Shown here: in pieces, positions 54,561-64,000 of the stretch
How the letters are laid out: every line of letters begins with the position of its first letter
How positions within the stretch are numbered: the stretch's first letter is position 1
Assembly: GCA_964017185.1 (NCBI GenBank)
Contig: OZ024877.1
Location: forward strand, 4,194,006-4,258,005
Reading direction: 5' to 3'
From: Rugalucina vietnamica
Taxonomy: Eukaryota; Mollusca; Bivalvia; Lucinida; Lucinidae
DNA length: 64,000 nt
The notes under the pieces: model-generated
What the model was told of the DNA's origin: nothing
What the model saw: only the letters and a program-made list of their open reading frames with translations
Database searches by the model: none
Made by a program: the position numbers and the translations under genes

Positions 54561-55621
54561 ACTTCCTTCTCTAAATCTTCCAACGCAATTCGATGACCCC
54601 CACTTTTTATTTCAACTCTTGAATGGTTACATCGTTTTATATCTATTGGTTTAATTTAAATAAAATCATATGCGTAGTTTAGGAGATATCGCAAAAGTAC
54701 ATATTTTTTCCAGGTTTGAAAACATGGCGGGAAAGTTAATTTTGCTTGTAATCTCCTCAGTTTAAAAGCAAATAGTATCAAAATTTAAGAAAATATCACT
54801 GATTGTATGTTTAAGTTGTTTATGCAAAAATAACACATATATTAAAACACATGTCCGCTACGAACGCGTTTTTATGAAATGCACGTGAAACATTCAAAAA
54901 GTTCTGAAACCATGGAAATGAGGCCGGTGACATCCCACTTTTATTTCGATTTTAGTCCAAGGATACAATTATCTTGAAGCATGTGAAGTTTCATGAAAAT
55001 CATATGCGGGAATTTAATAATTATGTTTCCCTTTAAGCCGAATGAGCAGCTATTTCCCAATAAGTGCCAAACAGTAACCCGAACTTTACCAAAACTATGA
55101 AAACGTACATAAGGTTCAAACAGCACGAAAATTCGACTCCAAAACATAAAACAAATAGAACCACAACAGACGTATCGCCTTGGAACAATCAGTAATACAA
55201 AAAATACTGGGGGCCTTAAACCAGTTTTTAGAGTCTCTCAAAGACAAGTTCACACGCTTCTAAATTAATGCAAAAAGTATGCAAAAAGTATCAGTTAGCT
55301 TTTTACACATATCAAAAACTTCTCCTTACCTTTTTGTATTCACTTTTGACATGTAAAAGCATAGACTTTTCTACCATCAAGAGCGCCATGTGCCCCAGAA
55401 AATGAACATATGCACAGTTTAATTCAACAGTTCTTGACAGAAAATTTGCAGAATGCGCACCAATTCTTTACATGTCAAAAATTCACACGTGAATCTTGGT
55501 ACCGTTTCTATATATTAAAAAAAAGTTCTTCACAGATGTGATGAATACGTACAAATTCTTCACACGACAATAATAAAAACGTATTAAATTGGAGCATACA
55601 TGATACCAAAAAAACGGTTGT
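54561..55621. other. Intergenic sequence
   Basis: AT-rich, nothing recognised. Confidence 0.4.
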
Positions 55622-55891
55622 GGCCCGGTATTCCGAGGGCCCTATAGTCCGAGGGCCCGGTAGTCCGAGGGCCCGATGGTCCGAGGGTCAGATGGTCCGA
55701 GGGCCCGATAGTCCGAGGGCCCGATGGTCCGAGGGCCCGATGGTCCGAGGATTTATGGAATAAATCCAATACCAATATTCTGATTCTCGGACTAGCGGGC
55801 CCTCGGACTATTGGGCCCTCGGACCCTCGGACTATTGGGCCTCGGACTATCGGACCCTCGGACTATCAGGATCTGCAACATTTTCCAAGGT

Positions 55892-55892
<1 letters not shown>

Positions 55893-55944
<52 letters not shown>

Positions 55945-56095
55945 CGTCGCGCGCACGCACACACGCACGTGCTTTCATACATACACATATACATACATGA
56001 ATACAGATACATTCTTACACAATGATGCATACATGCATACATACACACACACACACACACACACACGCACGCACGCACGCACGCACGCACGCACA
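55893..56095 (+). repeat. (CA)n and (ACGC)n microsatellites
   Basis: CA runs at about 55893-55939 and 56043-56065, then CGCA repeats to 56092. The open frames of alternating Thr/His or Cys/Val here are artefacts. Confidence 0.95.
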
Positions 56096-56097
56096 CT

Positions 56098-56230
56098 TTT
56101 TAGTTCAGTTTAACGCCCCTGTCAAGATTATTTCACTCATCGAGACGATGCAAATCAGTAGGTGGGTGAAAGCGGGAGAACCCCGATAAAAACCACCTGG
56201 CACGCCCGAAAGCAGATCTTGGCTTATGCC
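56098..56230 (-). repeat. Partial SINE family 1 copy
   Basis: AGTTTAACGCCCCTGTCAAG, AAATCAGTAGGTGGG, GGGAGAACCCCGATAAAAAC, GATCTTGGCTTATG match the tail and body of SINE family 1; the tRNA-like head is absent. Confidence 0.65.
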
Positions 56231-57239
56231 ACTTGTGACCCAATCCAGCTCCATAAACATTTTCAGTCTCTTTTTGGGAATCAGACTACACGTATAGAAA
56301 ATATTTTACATTTTTAAGTCAATATCTCTCTAAACTAAAAAGTTTAAAACAATTCTGTATGGTTCTGAATTCATTCATCTTTTTTCGGCGAAGTTTCATT
56401 GAAATTAAATAAAAACTGAGTGACAATTTTGGATCATGGTGTTTAATGTTTGATCTACAAAAGGCTGAAAAATTGATTCCCAATCTGGAACACAGACAGT
56501 CTTCACACGTGATAAACTGATTCCCGAACAGGCAGCATATGTAATTTATGTCTCCGATGAGGAATCAGAATTATTAAAAATATTTCATGTTTTCATAATT
56601 CAATAGCTTTTAAACTAAGCAGTTTTAAAAAATTCTGGACGGTAAAAAGTTTGGAAATTCATTCATCTTTATGCTGGCCAAGTTTCATTGAAATTAAATG
56701 AAAACTGACACATAATTTTTGTTTTGTAAGAGCACTATAAAAATGACCAAAATGTTCCCGATCGGGGGACAATTTACTAATTTTAGTAACATTTACCTGT
56801 CAAACTGTCAAAGGTCACCAGAGGTCATTGATTCCCGAACGGGGGATTTTCTTCTACTGCTGGGTTTGCCGTATGTTTTATTGCTTTTTTGCTATTTGTA
56901 ATTTTGGTTATTTCCCACGGGTTCCAGGGGGCTTGTGTGTGTGACACATGTAGGCAATGATCAGGAACTGTCCCAATCACCAACACAGCGGTTGGCGATT
57001 GGGACAGTGGTTGTCAGAGTGATACAGCAAATTACGTGTTGTACAGTGTAATCTTCTGATCCTCGGACTATCGGGCCCTCGGACCATCGGGCCCTCGGAC
57101 TGTCGGGCCCTCGGACCATCGGGCCCTCGGACTCTCGGACTAACGGACCCTCGGACTATAGGGCCCTCGGAATACCGGGCCTACACGCAAAAAAACTTAT
57201 CGAAACTGGCATATGCAAAATAAATGTCACATTTCTCAT

Positions 57240-57462
57240 AATTAATGTGGTGTACATGGATGTAAAATTTGCGATATGTTAAATGTGCAAGTCCTACAAA
57301 CCTGCATTTTATCTGTCGCAGTGCATCTAGTTTGAAAGTAGCTTGTCTGTTTCAGGTCATGCTTAATTTGCATGTTACGCGCATGGAACTTATTCGAAAC
57401 GTATAAGACACACGCACGGGACACACCGAACTTCTAGAAAGTTTTTAAGCATGTTTGATTTT

Positions 57463-57496
<34 letters not shown>

Positions 57497-58060
57497 AACG
57501 CGCCAAGAGCGCGCAGCGACCTACAGCGACGTATGCAACAAGCGTACACCAAGCTTAAAAATGCGCGTTTAACGCGTTCCTAACGTGTCTCCAACGTGCG
57601 TTTTTTGAATTTTACATTTTTGTTGACACGCCCGGCGCGCGTTTGGATTATACGCTAGTGTGTGACTGCTGTTTAAAATAGCAGAATAAGCCAACGCGCG
57701 CCGGGCGTGTTGACAAAAATGTAAACTTTGTATGATTCAACCTACGTCAGGGGCACGTCGGAGACACATTAGAAACGCGCTACATGTGCGTTTTTGGTGT
57801 ACGCTGGGTGTACGTTGATATACGTCGCTTAAGGTCGGTGCGCGCTCTAGGCACGTTTGTGTTTAATCATGCTTAAATTTTTCCAGAAGCTGGGCGTGTC
57901 TTGTGCGAATGTCTTTTACGTTTCAAATAAGTTCCATGACAGACGCGTTGAATACGCTATGAACGCATTTGAAGCATGTGTTATGCACGCTAGTATACGC
58001 CACATGCGTTTTCAGATTTTATGAGATATTACTTCCGTAGCGTGCCCTAAGCGTTTGTGA
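57240..58060. repeat. Large imperfect palindrome, ACGCG-rich
   Basis: Arms on each side of about 57,672: GACACGCCCGGCGCGCGTTT with AACGCGCGCCGGGCGTGTTG, then GTGTCTCCAACGTGCG with its inverse, then CATGGAACTTATTCGAAACG with CGTTTCAAATAAGTTCCATG. The left arm contains a poly-G run of about 30 bp (57464-57494). Confidence 0.7.
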
Positions 58061-59498
58061 GACGCGCGTTGAACGTTTGCTGTGCGCCTGTAGCACATGC
58101 TTAGCGCGTCTGGGAAGTAACACAAAGGTACTTCAACACTTTGAGATTTTTGTACGTCCGGCACATGTCTCAGTCAGGCGCTAATGTGTGACTGCTAAAG
58201 CGAGTTAAAGGGACAAATTAATTTTATACGTCCAAAATCTTAGGCATGTTGAGAGTATTAATACGCCAGAAGCGCGTTTGGGTTATACGCTAATGTGTGA
58301 CTGCTGATATATAATAAACCCAGGAAAGCATTCAAAGATTCGTTCTCAATATTGAACAAAACCGAGAATGGCTATTTTTTCGTTTTTTGATTATATTTTA
58401 GCTGCAATTGTGCACAAGTCATTTGTAACCACTGCTCATCCACCTACGGGGAAGGGCGGTGATTGTGGCATTTCTGCTTTCAGTGCCCTGCTATAAGGCG
58501 CACACACAGGGGGCAAACTGGGGGGTCAAAACTTTGATCTTTGGCCCCACCTTAGAAATAGAAAATTGCCCTGGAGTAAGGATCCTAATGCATAAAACAC
58601 CTCGTCATACCCCCTGCACTGCGGATACACTCGACAAGTAATTGCTCTGCACTTAAGCCCGGCTATCCCCCACCCTTCACCGTAGGTATGTGTGAGGGGG
58701 GGGGGGGCAATGGTTACAAAGGACTGGTGCATTAGCAATCAATACATTTATCGACGAAAGAATAGAAACATGATGACTATTGTTTTAGTGTGGAGGGTAT
58801 CAATCCACATTGCATGTGTATAGGGATGCAATGTCAATGATATTGATTATCTTTTTTCATGTGGCACTTAGCATATTTCTGTAAAATGGAGGTAATTGTC
58901 CTTTGAAAAAAATGTTATTTTACCTCTAAGAAAGGACGCATTGTTGCTGGAAGAATGAATAAGGCCCAAAATAAATATTTGGTGTACATGGCAACAAACA
59001 ATTTTGATGATGGGAATGAAGTGTTTACACAAACAAAACACTTTGAAAGATTAGCTCGCACATGGTTAAATAAATCTGATGTATACATCTGCATGGACTG
59101 GGCATATTCATCCATCATTATCCCTCAGAATTTAAAACAAAACTCAATAGACTTACCTAGACGCGGTGGAAAATGGCGGCTTCTTGTTTACAATTTGCAC
59201 ATATCATAAACATTGCGTATCACGTGATTCCCAGCAGTGTTAGGGATCGGAGCAATAGTCTTTGCATTCAACAAGACCAGGCTTTAAGTCAGACTACCCT
59301 TAAAATGAAAGTGGTATGAAATTCCCATAGAGAATTGATGGTGTGTAAGTTTGCTGAAGCAAAACTTTTAAAATGGCTAGAAATTTCCATCTTTTTGGGC
59401 TGGCTGACCTTAGAAATGATTTAACTTGATGACTGTCATGCAAACTTGCAAAGATGTCATGAACTGGCAAAAATGATTTTGTTTTTGTGGAATCAAAT
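58061..59498. other. Intergenic sequence
   Basis: CGCTAATGTGTGACTGCT occurs at 58171 and 58287 and, with one change, at 57652: ends of one small element family. An open frame at 58955-59209 has no recognised family. A poly-G of 10 occurs near 58,700. Confidence 0.4.
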
Positions 59499-60057
59499 TT
59501 TAGCTCACCTGAGCCATTAGGCTCACAGGGTGAGCTTATAGGATGGCCATGATCCGGGGTCTATCCGTTGTCCGTCTGTCCACAATTTCAAAGATCTTCT
59601 CCTCTGAAACCACTTGGCCAATCAAAGCCAAATTTTATATGAAGCATCTGTGATTTTATCAGCATTTTGGGAACGGTACCAGTACCGGTTCAATTGGGAA
59701 AAAATAGCCTAATTTCACCGTCAATTAATTGACTAATTGATGCTTTTAACGGTACATGTATAGATTTTGGTTGCAGATGTGAGCCTGATTGGGAAACTGT
59801 CTCACATTGGGAATTTTGAACCATCAATTTGGGAAAAAAGATACTTTCTGCCATTGGGAATGACTCCTAAAACCTGAGTCGGTTTTATAGTGGAAAAAAT
59901 CACTGAGCATCACTGAGCATCTATAGGAAGGGGAAACTAATGTGTATACAAATAATCCAGGTCACATGACCAAGATGGCTGCCACGCCCATATATGGTAA
60001 AAAGCTTTAAAAATCTTCTTCTCCAGAACCGGTGAACAGATTTCAACGAAACTTAAG

Positions 60058-61519
60058 CAAGGCCGTCATCGCCGGTGCGGCAGGTCCGGCGAGCGCCGGA
60101 CCACTTTTCTGGCCAAGCATGCTATCGGCCCTACCATTTTTTTTGACCGCCGCTTACTGTATCTTTAATTCTCTTAAACCGCATCATTATACAAGTCTCG
60201 TCTTATTGATAAAATTATTATCAACACTCTAAACTCGTGTCATCGAGGCAAAGGTGTGAAAATAAACAGTGTTGGAATCACAAAACGCCGGTGTAAAAAC
60301 AGTACTACATGTACATACACCTTGTTCATTAGATTCGTCATTGTTAAAGGATTCAGCGAAACGATATATCATCATCGTAATAAAATTGTTGCGCCACTGC
60401 CTTATGAGATTCAAAGAGGGTCAAAAATTGTTTTAAAAACCTAAAATATATTCTTATTTTGTCACATAACCCAAAAACTATACCCAAATCTAAAAGAAAA
60501 AAAATGTTCCCACAAAAATATCCACAAAATAATTGTTCTAATTTACTGGAAACTTGTTTGATTTGATGTTTTATGTCCCAGTCAACAGCTATTATCATGA
60601 CAGGATATTGTCTACTTTTTATGGGACTTCTATCCAACATGCCTGACATCAGAAATGTGCCCATGTAAACAACTAAAGTTTATACGAACACAAATGGATG
60701 GGTTGACTAAACCATGTTTCACGGGCATTCTCAGCCTGACCAACTTAGCTGTATAAGTAGTAAGCAGATGGTCGGTCAGCTGATAACAGGCTTTGCCTAG
60801 AGGCACGAACAGCCCCAAAAGGTGTGCCATTTTTCTGGAAACCCCCAAAATATGGAAATTCATGTCCGAATTTTCAAGCTCTCATCAATTTATTTTTCAT
60901 ATTATTGTAACGTTCGCCTAGCCAAGCCACAGCAAACCCTGTCGGTGGAAAAGCATGCTCACCCACCAAGGGTGGTTTACTGCCCTACATACCCAACACT
61001 TACTCGATTCACAAAGTCTCGAGTTTGAAATTTGCATATTTCCAAGGGAAGCTATCCTGTCACATTACTTCCCCCTCCGAGAAGACTCGTCCCGAGTCTT
61101 GGCCTGGGGACAACATGGGTAAGGCAACCCCAGTCTGGCAGTTGTCATCATCCCATCGCTGCCACCAAATGTAACGAGCGGCCGAGCCACAGCAAACCCC
61201 GTCAGTGGAAAAGCATGCTCACCCACCAAGGGTGGTTTACTGCCCTACATACCCAACACTTACTCGATTCACAAAGTCTCGAGTTTGAAATTTGCATATT
61301 TCCAAGGGAAGCTATCCCGTCACATTATATTTAAATATGGGTAGTTTTTGGTAGAAAAAACTAGTGAAATGCGGAGACGCATACAGAACGCGTTTAGAAG
61401 CACAAATAAATCAACCCCGAGAAGGGGGAAACCCCCCTCTCGTGCTCTCCCCCTCTCGTCCCTTCGCCACTCAATCTTGTTTCCGCCGGACCACTTTTAA
61501 GAACGCGGCAACGGCCTTG
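60058..61519 (+). mobile_element. TIR element T1 copy B with TTAAG duplication
   Basis: Inverted ends CAAGGCCGT and ACGGCCTTG; the 5-bp direct repeat TTAAG flanks it (60053-60057, 61520-61524). It interrupts a family 1 unit (AACTTAAG|...|TTAAGCATGAAG). Subterminal GGTCCGGCGAGCGCCGGACC palindrome. No transposase; the short frame from 60032 is not a gene. Carries a TRIM (60906-61324). Confidence 0.8.
60906..61324 (-). mobile_element. TRIM: miniature LTR retrotransposon
   Basis: Two direct repeats, 60906-61064 (159 bp) and 61170-61324 (155 bp), each TGTAACG...CACA on plus, i.e. TG...CA ended on both strands. Read on minus: 5' LTR, 2 nt, then PBS-like TGGTGGCAGCGATGGGA (61167 downward), about 100 bp internal, polypurine GGAGGGGGAAG just before the 3' LTR. 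TTAT is duplicated outside. No gag or pol. Confidence 0.82.
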
Positions 61520-61876
61520 TTAAGCATGAAGTATGGATGATTCAAGTACAACAATGTATATATAAATCATGACCCTGTGATGACCTTAACCTACTTTACG
61601 GCAAGGTCAACATAGGTGGCCAATGCATTTGAATGGGGAAAACTTTTAAAATGTCTTTTAAAGTGAAAGCCTTGCATAAAAATGGGCAGTAGGACTGAAT
61701 ATTAATGATTCTGAAAAAAGGGACCCCCCAGGGGCTCATAAGGCCCCACCCTGGGGCAATATGCATGTATATCCATAATATTCAAACATCTTCTCCTCTG
61801 AAACCACTTGGCCAATCAAAGCCAAATTTTATGTAAAGCATCTATAGGATGGGGTAATCAATGTATATGTTACAGA

Positions 61877-62031
61877 CAATCTGTGAAATCAGCCTTTTCA
61901 TGAAATGGCTAAAAATTTTAGCCTTTTCGTGAAATGACTTATTCACTCAGCCATTTCATGAAAAGGCTATAAAATATTTCAGCTTTTTCATGAAATGACT
62001 AAAATCCCCATGTCATTGTTACACAGATTGA
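61877..62031 (+). repeat. Palindromic repeat, AGCC-TTTCATGAAA-GGCT words
   Basis: Ends CAATCTGTG and CACAGATTG are inverse. Between them four words like AGCCTTTTCATGAAATGGCT alternate in orientation, each nearly self-complementary. Confidence 0.65.
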
Positions 62032-62224
62032 CTGATTCAGTTTCAGCCAACCTATGTAATAATGCCTTGAGTTTTATTTATGCCTTTGATATTATCTCAA
62101 CAGGAATAATTCATTTTAATAAACCACAAAAATGAATATGATAGTACATAAACTTCCATTTTCATTTTTAAAAGAATACAGTATTATTGTAGGCATTAAT
62201 AATAATAATACTAATACTAATAGT

Positions 62225-63692
62225 AACTAGAATTGTCAGAGGATCTGACTATAGCCCCGCTTCTGAGCTTTTTTCCAGTGTGAGAAAAACAATGACAGGT
62301 AACAATCCCAAGCTAGATCTTGTAAATGTTGATGCACGTAAAAAAAGAATGGTAAGATTCTGTCAATTCATTCTCAAAATATTGAGCGGAAACGAAATTC
62401 TGACGTCAATCAAGGGCCGTAACGCCCTCAAAATTTATCGAAAAATAATGAGCAACAATCCCAAGCTAGACATTGTCAGTGTCGATGTGCATACAAAATT
62501 TGGTCAGATTTTGTTAATTCGTTAATTCGTTCACAAGATATTGTGCGGAAACGAAATTCTGACGTCAATCAAGGGCCGTAACTCCGTCAAAATTTTGTGA
62601 AAAATGACGGGCAATAGTCCCAAGCTAGATCATGTCAATGTTGATGTGCATACAAAATTTGGTCAGATTTTGTCAATTCATTCTCCAGATATTGAGCGGA
62701 ATCAAAATTCTGACGTCAATCAAGGGTCGTAACTCCGTCAAAATTTTGCGAAAAATGACAGGCAACAATCCCAAGCTAGACCTTGTCAACAAAATTTGGT
62801 CAGATTCTGTCAATTCATTCTCAAGATATTGAGCGGAAACGAAATTCTGACGTCAATCAAGGGCCATAACTCCGTCAAAATTTTGCGAAAAATAACGGGC
62901 AACAATACCAAGCTAGATATTGTCAATGTTGATGTGCATACAAAATTTGGTCTGATTCTGTCAATTCGTTCTCAAGATATTGAGCGGAAAAGAAATTCTG
63001 ACGTCAGTCAATGGCCGTAACTCAGTCATCTTTTTGCAAAATATGACCGGCAACTATCCCAAGCTAGATCTTGTCGCTGTTGATGTACATATAAAATTTG
63101 GTCAGATTCTGTCCAGTCATTCTCAAGATATTGAGCGGAAACGAAATTCTGATGTCAATCAAGGGCCGTAACTCCGTCAGAATTTTGCGAAAAATGATGG
63201 GCAACAATCCCAAGCTAGATCTTGTCAATGTTGATGTGCATACAAAATTTGGTCAGATTCTGTCCATTCGTTCTCAAGATATTGAACGGAAACGAAATTC
63301 TGACGTTAATCAAGGGCCATAACTCCGTCAAAATTTTGCGAAAAAGACGGGCAACAATCCCAAGCTAGATCTTGTCAACGTTGATGTGCATATAAAATTT
63401 GGTCAGATTCTGTCCTGCCATTCTCAAGATAATGAGCGGAAACCAAATTTTGACGTAAATCAAGGGCCGTAACTCCATCACAATTTTGCAAAAAATGACG
63501 GGTTACAATCCCAAGATAGGTCTTGTCAATGTTAATGTGTATGCAAAACTTGGTCAGATTCTGTCAAGGCATTCTCAAGATAATGAACAGAAACAAAATG
63601 TCGGAGGGATGGAATAACAGAATAACGGAACTACGGAAGGACAGGATGAATCCAGTATAGCCCCCACTTTTTCAAAGCGGGGCTATAATAAC
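62225..63692 (+). mobile_element. Tandem-repeat element, family 5
   Basis: Starts near CTATAGCCCCGCTTCTGAGC and ends AGCGGGGCTATAATA (63676-63690), inverse ends. It holds nine to ten units of about 150 bp marked by CAATCCCAAGCTAGATCTTG, GATGTGCATACAAAATTTGG and TTCTGACGTCAATCAAGGGC. Just before the end is GGAACTACGGAAGGACAGGA. Short frames (MTGNNPKLDLVNVD...) are repeat shadows. Confidence 0.75.
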
Positions 63693-64000
63693 GGACAACA
63701 ATCCCAAGCTAGACATTGTCAATGTTGATGTGCATACAAAATTTGGTCAGATTTTGTCAATTCGTTCAAGATATTGAGCGGAATGAAATTCTGACGTCAA
63801 TCAAGGGCCGTAACTCCGTCAAAATTTTGCGAAAAATGACGGGCAACAGTCCCAAGCTAGATCGTGTCAATGTTGATGTGCATACAAAATTTGGTCAGAT
63901 TTAGTCAATTCATTCTCCAGATATTGAGCGGAATAAAAATTCTGACGTCTATCAAGGGCGGTAACTCCGTCAAAATTTTGCAAAAAATGACAGGCAACAA
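63693..64000 (+). repeat. Second family 5 array, cut by the window edge
   Basis: The same 150-bp units resume right after the 63690 end. This implies a second element in tandem, or an insertion of a terminal piece in a longer array. Confidence 0.65.

Larger units (their letters stand above)
55622..57181. mobile_element. Foldback element FB5 (GGGCCCTCGGACTATC arms)
   Basis: Left end GGCCCGGTATTCCGAGGGCC and right end GGGCCCTCGGAATACCGGGC(C) are inverse. Each arm has about 6-8 units of 16-17 bp, GTCCGAGGGCCCGATG. The left side also has a turned copy at 55790-55870. Interior: (CA)n, (GCAC)n, a SINE remnant and plain sequence. Confidence 0.8.
59499..61870 (+). mobile_element. Family 1 Helitron-like element, copy 1f, interrupted
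   Basis: Starts TTAGCTCACCTGAGCC with GGCTCACAGGGTGAGC and a reduced CCGTTGTCCGTCTGTCC. Family blocks continue at 59915-60052 and 61520-61862. Interrupted by a segment of about 260 bp (59650-59915, bounded by GCATCT) and by the T1 element (60058-61519). The 3' end is lost near 61,870. Confidence 0.7.

Noticed and set aside
55811-56113. Thr/His-rich 100-codon frame and minus-strand Cys/Val frame
   Set aside because: Direct products of the (CA)n and (ACGC)n microsatellites.
58955-59209. 84-codon frame MNKAQNKYLVYMATNNF as a gene
   Set aside because: No recognised domain, ends next to a possible terminal repeat; too little support to list as coding.
60032-60232. Frame with AVIAGAAGPASAGPLF that looks bacterial and membrane-like
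   Set aside because: It starts in a family 1 repeat and crosses into the T1 transposon end; the Ala/Gly/Pro run is the GGTCCGGCGAGCGCCGGACC palindrome.
62280-63904. Series of similar short proteins (MTGNNPKLDLVNVD-like)
   Set aside because: They are translations of a 150-bp tandem unit; each ends at a unit-specific stop, with no shared start or gene structure.

Overview
The window is animal nuclear DNA, most likely from a bivalve mollusc (a clam-type genome). Two conserved metazoan genes are split into short exons with GT/AG introns. Most of the rest is transposon-derived: tRNA-derived SINEs, non-LTR retrotransposon fragments, MITEs, foldback elements, and tandem-repeat elements with CCGT-type microsatellites that resemble the bivalve 'pearl'/Helitron-like group. 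The species cannot be told from the sequence.

Layout. 1-13,867 (+): the last ten exons of AMFR/gp78, an ER membrane E3 ubiquitin ligase. They cover the last membrane segments, RING-H2, CUE, the UBE2G2-binding helix and a C-terminal p97/VCP-binding (VIM) motif; the N-terminal part lies before the window. Its introns carry SINEs, MITEs and large tandem-repeat elements. 13,868-27,900: intergenic space between two convergent genes, filled with the same repeat families. 27,913-36,001 (-): complete DAD1, the small oligosaccharyltransferase subunit, as two coding exons (113 aa) around a 7.7 kb intron that holds a SINE concatemer, a hAT-type MITE with an 8-bp target duplication and a 2 kb foldback element. 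36,002-64,000: no confident host gene. This part holds foldback elements with satellite-like arms, two decayed non-LTR retrotransposon fragments, a piggyBac-type MITE, a miniature LTR (TRIM) element nested in a DNA transposon copy, and a tandem array of about 150-bp units at the right edge.

Both genes act at the ER membrane: DAD1 in N-glycosylation and AMFR in ER-associated degradation. They are transcribed towards each other and nothing shows co-regulation, so the adjacency may be chance.

No new gene system was found. The notable signals are: several unrelated foldback families whose arms are built from short, self-palindromic satellite units; repeat elements that spread consensus transcription-factor sites (palindromic ERE-like IR3, TCAAGGTCA, TGACGTCA); nested insertions whose empty sites survive in paralogous copies inside the window; and a TRIM element with recognisable PBS, polypurine tract and TSD. 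Coordinates and motifs were read by eye; no alignment, folding or database search was run.
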